Source: Gammaproteobacteria bacterium
GTDB lineage: Bacteria; Pseudomonadota; Gammaproteobacteria; SZUA-229
Assembly (NCBI GenBank): GCA_029881795.1
Contig: JAOULX010000002.1
Span: 62,001 to 126,000 of the forward strand
DNA: 64,000 nt
Direction: 5' to 3'
The notes under the pieces were generated by a model. It ran no database searches. It saw nothing but the letters and a program-made list of their open reading frames with translations, and was not told the origin of the DNA. Position numbers and translations under genes: made by a program. Below are positions 34,066 to 43,224 of this stretch, in pieces (position 1 is the first letter of the stretch; each line of letters begins with the position of its first letter).

Positions 34066-36414
34066 ATGTCGATGAAGCTAGAAGATTATCAAGAAATTCT
34101 CCATGATGTAGCACCCGAAATTCGTGATGTGATGGAATCTACGTTCCAGGAAGCCTCACGTGTTATGTCGCCGAGTGGCCTGCAAGAATATATGGATGGT
34201 GCTAAAAGTCTATCCAATCTGGGGCGTGGTTCTGGTGTTGTTATTTCTTATTTGCAGGAAATGCCGCTGGTAGCAAAAGAGTGTGGTGAAGATGTTATAG
34301 GTGATTGTCTGACAGCGGCAATGAAGCTGTCTTCAATGACCTCTGGTGAAGTGGTGGCGCTTTTATTTGCGAGTATGCCGTCTGCGGCACGCAATCTGGG
34401 CGATGCAGAGTTGTTCCGTGGTTATCTCACATTAATTCATCAGCTGGCTTCAACTGCATCACGTGGTGTACGTCCCCTGCTTAATCATATTGATGAGCTA
34501 CTGAGTAAATTAACTCTTAGTGGTTTGCGTCGCTGGGCTCAGTTTGGTGCTCAGGCTTACCGCCGTGATTATAATAATCTGACGGCATATTTTAATCTTG
34601 AGTCAGCCGACAGTCGTGCCGTTTTACAGAAAGAGCGCCGTGGTATTTTATTTATTAAAACCCAGCGTAAATTAAATTTCTATTTACGTGCCCTATGGGG
34701 TCGTGATTTCTTTTTGCGCCCGACCGGTGCCGACTTTGCAGATTTTCGTCCTTTCATAGAGCACCGAATTTTGCACTTGCCAGATGCACTTGATGATTAT
34801 GGTGATATCGCTGGGCTGGAAGTTTATCGTGCAACAGCAGCGCATATGGCTGCGCACATGGCATATTCAACAGCGCCGATATCTGCAGAGGGTTTAAGTC
34901 CTGCGCAAATGTTCTTTATCGGTTTGATTGAAGATGCGCGTATTGAATATAAAGCAGTCAAAGACTTTCCTGGTTTAAGGAAACTCTGGCATTCGCTGAT
35001 GGATGTGCCTCATGACGAAGATCAGGTGATTGAGCATCCAACAATGCCGATACTGGAGCATTTTGCTGTGATGTTGCTGGATGCAAAGATATCATCGGAG
35101 GATAAAGAGCTTAATGAGCTGGCGAAGAAATTCCACGATGGCATAGAAGAAAATCAGGATAATAATAATTTCTGCTGGCATCTGGGTCTAGATGTTTTCA
35201 ACCTGTTTTCTTCGCGTAAAGAAGTGCCGAGCTTGCGTATTCTGGAGCGCATTGATATTCCTTACCGTGATGATAATCGTTATGTCTGGGAGTTTGAAGA
35301 ATTCGATATGAATGCCGAATTCGAATATGTTCCAGCCAGTCAGCGCCAGGTTCGCAGACAGGTCAGTGTGATTGAAATGGCCAATGAAGTGGACTGCGAA
35401 TTAGCCGGTGATGATGCTCAGGAAATCTGGACCTGTTCAACCAATATGCGTCCCTACGAAGATGACTTAACGGATGAGCAAGTCAGCTTTAATGATATGT
35501 GGGGTAAAGAGCCGGTATCGGATCCGTTCCATTATCAGGAATGGGATTATCAGATACAGTTACATCGTCCTGATTGGGCTACGGTGTATGAGCGTCGTCA
35601 GCCGCGAGGCCATGTTGAAGATATTCAGGCGATTATTGACGAGTACAAACCGGTTGCGCATCGTATTAAACAAATCATCGACTTGTTAACACCAGAAGGT
35701 GTGCAGCGTGTGCGTAATATGGAAGACGGTGATGAGGTCGATATTAATGCAGCCATCGACGCGATGATTGCCATCCGTATGGGTGAGCAACCAAATACCC
35801 GTATCACCATGCGTAATGTATTAAAAAATCGTGACCTGTCGGTTGTGGTTCTGCTTGATTTGTCGGAATCAACGAATGAGCCTATGAACGGTTCTGAAAA
35901 AACGGTCTTGCAGTTAACCCGCGAAGCGGCGACTCTGGTTGCCACCGCGATTGAAGGGATTGGTGATCCGTTTGCATTACATGGTTTTGCATCGGATGGC
36001 CGTCACGATGTTCAGTATTACCGCTTTAAAGATTTTAATCAGCGCTTTGATGATGAATCAAAATCACGTCTGGCAGGTATGAAAGGCGGCTTATCAACGC
36101 GCATGGGTGCTGCATTACGCCATGCCGGTCAGCACTTATTAAAACAGCAGGAAAAACGTAAACTGGTTTTGTTGGTAACTGATGGTGAGCCTGCTGATAT
36201 TGATGAGCGCGATCCGCAGCATTTACGACATGATGCCAAAAAAGCAGTTGAAGAACTTTATAGTACCGGTGTACTAACCTATTGTCTGACGCTTGATCCG
36301 AATGCAGATGATTATGTGAAACGCATTTTTGGTGCTAATAACTATACCGTTATTGATCATGTTGATAAATTACCGGAACAGCTGCCGACATTATTTGCGA
36401 GTTTAACGGCCTGA
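34066..36414 (+). CDS. cbbO: RuBisCO activase adaptor CbbO
   Basis: A 782-aa protein whose C-terminal ~190 residues are a von Willebrand A domain. The MIDAS is intact: DLSES (Asp598, Ser600, Ser602) and TDGEP with Asp706; LSTR supplies the middle threonine. The N-terminal ~570 residues hold helical CbbQ-binding regions and a large acidic middle part. CbbO links the CbbQ hexamer to RuBisCO through the VWA domain. No strong ribosome site, which together with the preceding hairpin suggests low expression relative to cbbQ. Confidence 0.94.
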   Translation: MSMKLEDYQEILHDVAPEIRDVMESTFQEASRVMSPSGLQEYMDGAKSLSNLGRGSGVVISYLQEMPLVAKECGEDVIGDCLTAAMKLSSMTSGEVVALLFASMPSAARNLGDAELFRGYLTLIHQLASTASRGVRPLLNHIDELLSKLTLSGLRRWAQFGAQAYRRDYNNLTAYFNLESADSRAVLQKERRGILFIKTQRKLNFYLRALWGRDFFLRPTGADFADFRPFIEHRILHLPDALDDYGDIAGLEVYRATAAHMAAHMAYSTAPISAEGLSPAQMFFIGLIEDARIEYKAVKDFPGLRKLWHSLMDVPHDEDQVIEHPTMPILEHFAVMLLDAKISSEDKELNELAKKFHDGIEENQDNNNFCWHLGLDVFNLFSSRKEVPSLRILERIDIPYRDDNRYVWEFEEFDMNAEFEYVPASQRQVRRQVSVIEMANEVDCELAGDDAQEIWTCSTNMRPYEDDLTDEQVSFNDMWGKEPVSDPFHYQEWDYQIQLHRPDWATVYERRQPRGHVEDIQAIIDEYKPVAHRIKQIIDLLTPEGVQRVRNMEDGDEVDINAAIDAMIAIRMGEQPNTRITMRNVLKNRDLSVVVLLDLSESTNEPMNGSEKTVLQLTREAATLVATAIEGIGDPFALHGFASDGRHDVQYYRFKDFNQRFDDESKSRLAGMKGGLSTRMGAALRHAGQHLLKQQEKRKLVLLVTDGEPADIDERDPQHLRHDAKKAVEELYSTGVLTYCLTLDPNADDYVKRIFGANNYTVIDHVDKLPEQLPTLFASLTA

Positions 36415-36436
36415 TAAGTCGTTAAAACGAAATTAC

Positions 36437-37328
36437 ATGCCACTGGTTAATATGCTCCGCCATGCCTATGATAATAACTACCCTGTGGGTGCGTTTGATT
36501 AAGTCAGCTTAGATTTTCTGGAAGCGGTTTTGGGGCTGCTGAAAGTTGTCACTCTGCGGTTATCCTGAGTATCGATGAACCGCATTTCTCCTATTATGAT
36601 TATGAATTGTTACTGCCTGCGGTTGAAGCGGCCGCAAAACGTGCAAGCGTGCCGGTAGCGATTTAGCTTGATCACGGTAGCAGTATCGAGACGGCTATTA
36701 AAGCCACTAATCTGGGCTGTAATGTCGTCATGCTGGATGCAACAAGCCAGGATCTTTCTGAAAATATTAAGCAGTCCCGGGCCGTGGTTGAGATGGCTCA
36801 TAAATGTGGCGTAACAGTGGTGGGTGAGCTGGGCTATGTTGCTGGAAAAGTCGGTGAAGGTGCTGAACCGCATCCGGGTGAGGCTGCTATTACCAATCCA
36901 TCTGAAGCCAGAGCGTATGTAGAACGAACAGGTGTGGATGTTTTAGCTGTGTCGATTGGTGCGGTACAGGGGCGCATGGATGGTCGTGCAAAGCTGGACT
37001 ATAGCCGTCTCAAACAAATTAATCAGGCTGTCAGTATTCCACTGGCAATTCATGGTGGCAGTGGATTAAATGAAGATTAATTTCATAAATTAACCGTTAA
37101 CGGCGTTGCAAAAATAGATTATTACACCGCGCTTTCGGATATTGCTGCCAAGGCAATGAGAAAACGCAGTAATGAAAATCCAGCTGCAGCTTTACCGATC
37201 TTAAAAAAGATGTAAAACAGGCTGTCTCTGCAGAAGTGCAGCGCTGCCTGCGTCAGTGGGGTAGTGCTGCTGAAGTATTGGCACAGTGTGAGCCCTGGTT
37301 GTCTGTCGAGACATCTGATTATTCATAA
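36437..37328 (+). pseudogene. Degenerate class II fructose-bisphosphate aldolase
   Basis: Pieces in three frames together spell a class II (ketose-bisphosphate) aldolase: MPLVNMLRHAYDNNYPVGAFD, then EPHFSYYDYELLLPAVEAAA, LDHGSSIETAIKA, GELGYVAGKVGEG, ERTGVDVLAVSIG, LAIHGGSGLNED, NGVAKIDYYTALSD. Lesions: stop at 36500-36502, frameshift near 36533, stop at 36664-36666 (right before the LDHG zinc motif), stop at 37078-37080, frameshift near 37195. The Calvin-cycle aldolase/SBPase-providing enzyme of this cbb cluster has therefore been lost here and must be encoded elsewhere. Residues around the breaks are well preserved, so the decay looks recent. Confidence 0.9.
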
Positions 37329-37361
37329 TGTCGATATAATCAGCGCTCAGTCAGTAGTTTA

Positions 37362-37592
37362 ATGGCGGAAGGAAAAGAATTGTTATTGCAGGTGTCCGGT
37401 GTGCGTGAGGTTTTCACCAGTGAAGCTGTTGAGGAAAACAGCAAGTGCCGTTTTTGCTGGTCCGTCAGCTTTACTCACAAAGCAGCGCTAGAAAGTTTTC
37501 GGGCTGATAATAACTTCGATACATTTTTAAAGAAACAATTTAAACCTAATGCCAGTGATTTTATCAGCATTGATTATCTGGAAAGCGCTTAA
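37362..37592 (+). CDS. Small Dabb-like protein, possibly N-terminally truncated
   Basis: A 76-aa reading frame. The pattern LLQVSGVREVFTSEAV, then CWSVSFTHKAALESFRADNNFDTFLKKQFKPNASDFISIDYLE, resembles the second half of a stress-responsive A/B barrel (Dabb) domain, where a hydrophobic strand ends in 'xDY'. The typical first beta strand (HxVLFKF) is absent, and the region directly upstream is the decayed aldolase gene, so it may be a fragment. It ends overlapping the convergent hypothetical gene by 4 bases. Confidence 0.45.
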   Translation: MAEGKELLLQVSGVREVFTSEAVEENSKCRFCWSVSFTHKAALESFRADNNFDTFLKKQFKPNASDFISIDYLESA

Positions 37593-38044
37593 GCTTTCTG
37601 GTTTAGCGGAAGAATACTGATATTTTGACTGCTGGGTAGAGATTCACGGTGACGCTGATCAAGTTGCAACATGGATTGATAAAACTCGTTGTTTAGACGG
37701 TTATGGACAGCGCTCATATCTTCACCATAGAAAACAATATCGTAATCCATGTGTTGTGTTAATGCCTGACGTTCACTGGCAACAACAGTCGGGTGCCAGG
37801 AAACTCTGATCAGGCGTCCGCCTTCATCACCGCGAACTGCATACGCTAAACTATCAACAAACCAGAAAGCCTGTTTTTCAATAATAGCCAGATACTGAAG
37901 GGAGCGAATAGGCACAAATACATGAGATGACTGGCTGCGATTGAGTAATACATGCGCCAGATTGTAGGTAGTAGCCAGCATCCGTGAAGACTGCCGGGAA
38001 TATTCGTTCGGTGTAAAAAATGACTGGGTATCGTGTGCACTCAT
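37589..38044 (-). CDS. Hypothetical protein
   Basis: A 151-aa soluble protein, no signal peptide, no motif recognised. It has an N-terminal Ser/Thr-rich stretch and a central beta-rich part (SHVFVPIRSLQYLAIIEKQAFWFVDSLAYAVRGDEGGRLIRVSWHP) that reads like a structured domain, followed by a helical QLDQRHRESLP segment. Convergent to the cbb genes and downstream of the ion-channel gene on the same strand, about 200 bases away. Confidence 0.6.
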   Translation of the reverse strand: MSAHDTQSFFTPNEYSRQSSRMLATTYNLAHVLLNRSQSSHVFVPIRSLQYLAIIEKQAFWFVDSLAYAVRGDEGGRLIRVSWHPTVVASERQALTQHMDYDIVFYGEDMSAVHNRLNNEFYQSMLQLDQRHRESLPSSQNISILPLNQKA

Positions 38045-38248
38045 AGGTTTAATGATAGCATGAAAAAGGTACTATTTTTTCTGGCTGATTTGTTAACAGG
38101 GGATGTGACGCGACCACCTGACTCATTAAGTAAGCTGACTCGGGGGAGTGTTTGTTGATTCATAAAAAGAAGAAAATGATAAGCTAGGGCGTCACTAAAA
38201 ACGGGATCTTTAGAATTATCTTCTAACATGCTGTATCAATGGGTGATC

Positions 38249-39079
38249 TCAATTGTCTCGCTGACCAGCTACTAGTAGCTGCTTGAGTTGCCTGATCTCA
38301 GTACGTAAAAGTTGTATCTCTTGATTAAGATTGGTCTCAATATTTTCTTGTGTTTGTTGTAAAGTCAGAACCGTTTCCTGGTGTTCTGCTTCACTATAAG
38401 TCTGCATTGCGCTAACAATGATGGCGACAAATAGGTTAAGCATGGTGAAGGTGGCTATCAGAATAAAGGGTACAAAAAAGAGCCACGCATAAGGGAATAC
38501 TTCCATGACTGGGCGAGCAATACCCATCGACCAGCTTTCCAGAGTCATGATTTGAAACAAAGTGAAAAATGAATCCCCCAGAGTGCCGAACCATTCAGGG
38601 TGAGTACTACCAAAAAGATTGGTGGCGATGACAGCGAATACATAATAAAAGATCAATAGCATCAGGCCGATCGATCCAAGCCCAGGTATGGCCGCTAATA
38701 AGGCACCGACTACCCGACGCATGGAAGGTACCATGGTTAGTAGTCGTAATACTCGCAGTACTCGTAATGCACGTAAAACAGCGAAGGGGCCAGATGCAGG
38801 GATCAAAGCTATAGCAACGACACTGAAATCAAATAAACTCCAGGGGTCACGAAAGAAAGAAAAACGGTACACATAAATACGCAGGGTAATTTCTATGACA
38901 AACAATAAAAGGATTAATTGATCGAGAGCCAGTATAAATCCGCCTGACTGACTCATCATAGCATCTGATGTCTCTAAACCCAGTAACACGGCATTAATAA
39001 GGATCAGAGTAACGATCAGTCTCTGCGCATATTGGTGCTCAATGAGTGTTTTTATACGGTGGCGCATTAGTATTCGCAT
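38249..39079 (-). CDS. Bacterial voltage-gated sodium channel (BacNav)
   Basis: A 276-aa six-helix channel. S4 carries regularly spaced arginines (Arg103, 106, 109, 112 in LRALRVLRVLRLL); the pore's selectivity filter is TLESWS at 179-184, the Na+-selective signature of NaChBac-type channels; S6 is TMLNLFVAIIVSAM; the C-terminus (about 235-270) is a heptad coiled coil that would hold the tetramer. It passes Na+ on depolarisation and in bacteria is tied to motility, chemotaxis and pH/Na+ homeostasis. Start codon shares a base with the stop of the VC0807-like gene. Confidence 0.93.
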   Translation of the reverse strand: MRILMRHRIKTLIEHQYAQRLIVTLILINAVLLGLETSDAMMSQSGGFILALDQLILLLFVIEITLRIYVYRFSFFRDPWSLFDFSVVAIALIPASGPFAVLRALRVLRVLRLLTMVPSMRRVVGALLAAIPGLGSIGLMLLIFYYVFAVIATNLFGSTHPEWFGTLGDSFFTLFQIMTLESWSMGIARPVMEVFPYAWLFFVPFILIATFTMLNLFVAIIVSAMQTYSEAEHQETVLTLQQTQENIETNLNQEIQLLRTEIRQLKQLLVAGQRDN

Positions 39080-39807
39080 TATTTATTAGAGGTGTGTGAT
39101 ACCAGTATCTTTTCAAACGACAGCCCGGTCATGCTATGGATAGTACGCCATAGGTAGTAGAGGATGCCCATCATCATTAGCATGGAGGGAATGACGATAA
39201 CGGGGTAGCTCATTAGGGTCATCCAGGCCAGTTCTTCGTTAAAGGCGGCACTTCCTGCCGGACTGGTGACTACCCACTTAGCCAGTATGTAATTCATCGC
39301 GGCTGAAAAGAAAAAAGTAGCACTTAAGAGATAAGTAACTTTTAGCAGTCGGCCTTCGAATTCAGCATGGCTGCCACGCTGTTCGAGCTGCTGTTTAATT
39401 TGATCTACATCCATAATGGCAGGGTTATAAAGCATGGTTCTGACTAATGGGTAGCGGGTAAATGTCGAGATTAAGACGGCCACACCAAGTAAGCCGGGGA
39501 TAGCGGCCTCTTTGATCGCCAGCCATTGTGGGTCGAGTTGTAGCAGACCAATTCCACCGGTCAAGAGCACGCTTAACAAACCCAGCAAAGCAATAAAATT
39601 GAATTTTTTGTATCTTAGTAGTTCAAATAGCCCCCAGCTGAGCGGGAAAGCCAGTGCGGTGATAAGGGCGCCGGTTGCTCCAAGTGCGTCGTCGCCACTC
39701 AGTTTCATTAGAATGACTGAGGGAGCGATAATGCTGACCAATAAGTCCATCATGGGGCGAGGCTTATGACTGGGTCTTGATGGCACGTGAGTGTTTGAAT
39801 TATTCAT
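39079..39807 (-). CDS. VC0807-like multi-pass membrane protein
   Basis: A 242-aa protein with about six transmembrane segments (roughly 20-50, 60-80, 90-110, 150-175, 195-220) and a short cytoplasmic loop with a charged stretch (DVDQIKQQLEQRG). It resembles the VC0807 family of unknown function. It overlaps the sodium channel gene and is probably cotranscribed with it, which hints at a role in ion or membrane-potential handling, not shown by sequence. Confidence 0.6.
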   Translation of the reverse strand: MNNSNTHVPSRPSHKPRPMMDLLVSIIAPSVILMKLSGDDALGATGALITALAFPLSWGLFELLRYKKFNFIALLGLLSVLLTGGIGLLQLDPQWLAIKEAAIPGLLGVAVLISTFTRYPLVRTMLYNPAIMDVDQIKQQLEQRGSHAEFEGRLLKVTYLLSATFFFSAAMNYILAKWVVTSPAGSAAFNEELAWMTLMSYPVIVIPSMLMMMGILYYLWRTIHSMTGLSFEKILVSHTSNK

Positions 39808-39836
39808 AGATAGTAACTGATGTTGGTGACGGAACT

Positions 39837-39882
39837 GATAACCGGCCTATTTATCTTTTGGAGAGCAAAACAGGCCGGTATC
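39837..39882. promoter_or_regulatory. Strong hairpin in the divergent VC0807-like/nhaR region
   Basis: ACCGGCCT (39841-39848) / AGGCCGGT (39872-39879) form a perfect 8-base GC-rich stem, extended by GAT/ATC with one bulged base. It lies 30-75 bases upstream of the VC0807-like start codon and 200 bases upstream of nhaR. No T-tract on either side, so it is a leader structure or operator rather than a clear terminator. Confidence 0.4.
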
Positions 39883-40080
39883 AGGGGTTCATAATAAGCA
39901 ACAATAATAAACAATTATATTCGAATTTAGTCAACCAATAGATCGGTTTATCCGATGCTTTAGAAGAGTGCGCCTAGGTATGCAATTTTTTTCATTTAAA
40001 CCGTTTTAGTCTATATAAAAATAAGAAATTTACGTCTATAGTAGCTCTATTGTTCGTTTTATACGAAGTGACTGGTTGAG

Positions 40081-41016
40081 ATGATTAACTATAAACATCT
40101 GCATTATTTCTGGGTAGTGGCAAATGAGGGCAGTATTGCCCGAGCCAGTGAGAGCCTGCATCTGACGCCGCAGACAATCAGTGGTCAGCTCAGCTTGCTG
40201 GAAGAAAATTTGGGTGAGGCTTTATTTAATCGGACCGGCCGAAGTTTAGAGCTGACAGAGATCGGCAGGCTTGCATTAAGCTATGCCGACGAGATCTTTT
40301 CACTGGGTGGCGAACTTGAAGAAGTCATACATAATCATCCGGACAAAAGAAAACTGGTATTTAGGGTGGGCGTGGCTGACGTAGTTCCAAAATCAATTGC
40401 CTATCGTTTACTGGCTCCCTCATTGCAATTAGCGGAACCGGTTCGAATTGTCTGCCGTGAAAACAGCGTAGATTCTTTATTGGCTGAACTGGCTTTACAC
40501 AAGCTTGATCTGGTGATTTCTGATGGGCCGATTCCTTCTAATGTGAATGTACGTGGTTATAATCATCAGCTGGGTGAGTGTGGGATTAGTTTTTTTGCGA
40601 TTCCAGAGCTGGCCGAGCAGTTAACTGGTGAGTTTCCGCAGAATATGGATGGTGCTCCTTTATTATTGCCCAGTGAGATGACAGTGGTGCAGAGTCGGTT
40701 ATTAAAATGGCTTGATAAACTTCATATCCATCCACGTATAGTCGGTGAATTTGATGACAGCGCATTAATGAAAACATTTGGGCAGGCCGGTACCGGAATT
40801 TTTATCGCGCCTACCGCAATAGTCGCAGAAGTAGAGAAGCAATATGGGGTCGTTGTTATCGGTCAGACAGATGCAGTGCGTGAACAGTTTTATGCAATTT
40901 CAGTTGAGCGAAAGATCAGTCACCCTGCGGTATCCGCAATCACGGAAACGGCGCGTGAATGGTTATTTCGAGAGACTTCCGAATTATCTGAAAAAGACAG
41001 TCGAGATATAAAATGA
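40081..41016 (+). CDS. nhaR: LysR-type transcriptional activator NhaR
   Basis: A 311-aa LysR regulator with the NhaR-type opening MINYKHLHYFWVVANEGSIARASESLHLTPQTISGQLSLLEE. NhaR responds to Na+ and activates nhaA. Here it lies upstream of nhaA and overlaps it by 4 bases (ATGA), so regulator and antiporter are one transcript, reversed from the E. coli nhaA-nhaR order. Confidence 0.9.
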   Translation: MINYKHLHYFWVVANEGSIARASESLHLTPQTISGQLSLLEENLGEALFNRTGRSLELTEIGRLALSYADEIFSLGGELEEVIHNHPDKRKLVFRVGVADVVPKSIAYRLLAPSLQLAEPVRIVCRENSVDSLLAELALHKLDLVISDGPIPSNVNVRGYNHQLGECGISFFAIPELAEQLTGEFPQNMDGAPLLLPSEMTVVQSRLLKWLDKLHIHPRIVGEFDDSALMKTFGQAGTGIFIAPTAIVAEVEKQYGVVVIGQTDAVREQFYAISVERKISHPAVSAITETAREWLFRETSELSEKDSRDIK

Positions 41017-42413
41017 GTAAGCTAGGCAGTACTTCAATCAGCAAAAAAGCAAAAGGTATTTTTCATTCACCGTGGGAAAAGTCGTTTGACAAAATCCTGA
41101 CTCCGTTTGAAGAATTTATTCATCAGCAAACCAGCAGCGGTATATTGCTGATGCTGATGGCAGCGCTGGCTCTGTTTATGGCAAACAGTACTTTTGCTTC
41201 GGGTTATGCGCATATTCTGCATACCACTGTCAGCCTTGGTGCTGGTAGCTGGCGTTTAGAAATGAGTCTGCATCATTTTATTAATGACGGCTTGATGGCG
41301 CTGTTCTTTTTTATAGTTGGCCTAGAGCTGAAACGGGAAATACTGGTTGGCGAGCTGGCAAATATTCGTAATGCAGTCTTACCTATCGGCGCGGCTATCG
41401 GCGGCATGCTGGTGCCAGCTCTGATCTATTTAATGATAAACCCGGATGCGGACGCTGCTCGCGGTTGGGGTATTCCAATGGCCACGGATATTGCTTTTGC
41501 AATCGGTGCGCTGGCATTGCTCGCCAAGCGTGTCCCAAAAGCTTTAATTACTTTTCTGGTTGCACTGGCCATTGTGGATGATCTGGGTGCCGTGTTGGTG
41601 ATTGCCGTGTTCTATACCGACACGATTTCGATGCAGCCACTGATTGTGGCGACCGGCTTGTTTGCATTGCTGGTGTTATTTAATCTGGCTGGTGTACGTA
41701 AAACTACACCTTACTTTATTGTCGCCATTATCTTATGGTATGCGTTGTTGCTATCGGGTGTGCATGCTACTTTAGCTGGCATACTCGGTGCGTTGACGAT
41801 ACCGGCCATTCCGAAATACAAACCGGAACTGTTTAGTCGTCATGTCAAAGAGCTTATGCAGCGTTTCGATGCCAGTCATAAACCCGGTCAGAGTATTATG
41901 ACCAATGATGCATTGCGTGCCGTGGTACAAACTCTGGAAAATGGCGTGCACAGTGTAGAAGCGCCGCTGCAAAGACTGGAGCATGCCTGGCATATACCGG
42001 TTGCTTATCTGGTTATCCCGATATTTGCACTGGCTAATGCCGGGATACCATTATCAACTGATGCGCTGACTGAAACTTTGGCACACCCGGTATTGCTTGG
42101 TGTCACTTTAGGTCTGGTGCTGGGTAAATTTATCGGCATCGCCGGAGTAAGCTGGTTGCTGCTTAAATTAAAACTGGCGGTATTGCCAAAAGATACGCGC
42201 TTTACCCAGATATGCGGTGTGTCATTGCTTGCAGGAATAGGTTTTACTATGTCTATTTTTGTCGCTGAGCTTGCTTTTGCCGGACAGCCAGAAAGTCTGT
42301 TGATGGCAAAAACCGGTATACTCGCGGCGTCGTTGTTTGCCGGTATAACAGGTTATGTTTGGTTGTATCTGGTGAGTAAAAAACCTGCAGACAAGACAGA
42401 GTCTTCACAGTAA
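41013..42413 (+). CDS. nhaA: Na+/H+ antiporter NhaA
   Basis: A 466-aa, 12-helix antiporter, about 80 residues longer than E. coli NhaA. The extra residues are an N-terminal cytoplasmic tail (to about 35) and a long central loop (about 260-325; KPELFSRHVKELMQRFDASHK). The ion-binding aspartates are in the MATDIAFAIG and ALAIVDDLGAVLVIA segments (the paired DD equivalent to Asp163/164). Exports Na+ in exchange for H+. Followed 55 bases later by carbonic anhydrase. Confidence 0.94.
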   Translation: MSKLGSTSISKKAKGIFHSPWEKSFDKILTPFEEFIHQQTSSGILLMLMAALALFMANSTFASGYAHILHTTVSLGAGSWRLEMSLHHFINDGLMALFFFIVGLELKREILVGELANIRNAVLPIGAAIGGMLVPALIYLMINPDADAARGWGIPMATDIAFAIGALALLAKRVPKALITFLVALAIVDDLGAVLVIAVFYTDTISMQPLIVATGLFALLVLFNLAGVRKTTPYFIVAIILWYALLLSGVHATLAGILGALTIPAIPKYKPELFSRHVKELMQRFDASHKPGQSIMTNDALRAVVQTLENGVHSVEAPLQRLEHAWHIPVAYLVIPIFALANAGIPLSTDALTETLAHPVLLGVTLGLVLGKFIGIAGVSWLLLKLKLAVLPKDTRFTQICGVSLLAGIGFTMSIFVAELAFAGQPESLLMAKTGILAASLFAGITGYVWLYLVSKKPADKTESSQ

Positions 42414-42468
42414 TACTCTGACGAGTTAATCAAGTTAACAAATATATATTTAATACTGGAAACGATAG

Positions 42469-43098
42469 ATGATTGATGCAACGACAGCACTAAAGCGTTT
42501 AAAAGATGGTAACCAGCGTTTTGTTAATGGCTTACGTTCTATTGACACAATGATGAGCCATACCCGGCGCGATAAATTAACCGGAGGGCAGGAACCGTTT
42601 GCCATTATTCTGGGTTGTTCTGATTCGCGTGTGCCTGCAGAGATTGTTTTTGATCAGGGTTTAGGTGATCTATTTGTTATTCGGGTTGCAGGTAATATTG
42701 TTGCACCGTCTCAAATTGGAAGTGTAGAGTTTGCGGCCTCACAATTTAACACGCGGCTGGTTGTTGTATTGGGGCATTCCTCATGCGGAGCTGTTTGTGC
42801 AACTGTTGAAGAAATGAAACGCCCGAAATCAGAGCAGTCAAAAAATATCAAATCGATTGTTGACCGTATTCGCCCGTCCGTTGAGCCGTTTAAAGTAACC
42901 GAACTGTGGAATGATGAAGATGCTCTGGTGGAAGAAGCAATGCGTGCAAATGTTCGTGCATCTGCTAATCAGTTAAGACATGGTTCGGATATTTTAGAGG
43001 ATCTCAGTGAGAATCACGAGTTATTGATTGTAGGTGCTGAGTATTCTCTGGAGACAGGTGAAGTTATATTTTTTGAAGGTCTGCCTGATAAAATTTAA
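42469..43098 (+). CDS. Beta-class carbonic anhydrase
   Basis: A 209-aa beta-CA. Zinc ligands Cys50, His103, Cys106 and the Asp52-Arg54 catalytic dyad (GCSDSR, GHSSCGAV) are intact. No signal peptide, so it equilibrates CO2 and bicarbonate in the cytoplasm. In an autotroph it supplies CO2 to RuBisCO. It follows nhaA in the same direction with no terminator between, which links carbon supply to Na+/H+ exchange. Confidence 0.94.
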   Translation: MIDATTALKRLKDGNQRFVNGLRSIDTMMSHTRRDKLTGGQEPFAIILGCSDSRVPAEIVFDQGLGDLFVIRVAGNIVAPSQIGSVEFAASQFNTRLVVVLGHSSCGAVCATVEEMKRPKSEQSKNIKSIVDRIRPSVEPFKVTELWNDEDALVEEAMRANVRASANQLRHGSDILEDLSENHELLIVGAEYSLETGEVIFFEGLPDKI

Positions 43099-43134
43099 TC
43101 CTGTCAAGACATCGATAAACGAGAGTGTATAAAT

Positions 43135-43163
43135 ATCGGTGTTAACCGATGACTGCTTTTTGA
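43135..43163 (+). terminator. Probable terminator after carbonic anhydrase gene
   Basis: ATCGGT-GTTA-ACCGAT hairpin (6-bp stem, tetraloop, 43135-43150) followed by GACTGCTTTTTG. The T-run starts six bases after the stem, so strength is moderate. Confidence 0.5.
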
Positions 43164-43224
43164 GTTCGTTACGGCTATTTTCATCGGTGATGAAAAATGC
43201 CAGTCGTGATTAATTTTACGGTGG

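Noticed and set aside
38041-38229. 62-aa open frame between the Na+ channel and the 151-aa hypothetical gene, minus strand, overlapping the latter by ATGA
   Set aside because: No ribosome site, unstructured-looking composition, no recognisable domain; coupling by ATGA alone is weak evidence.
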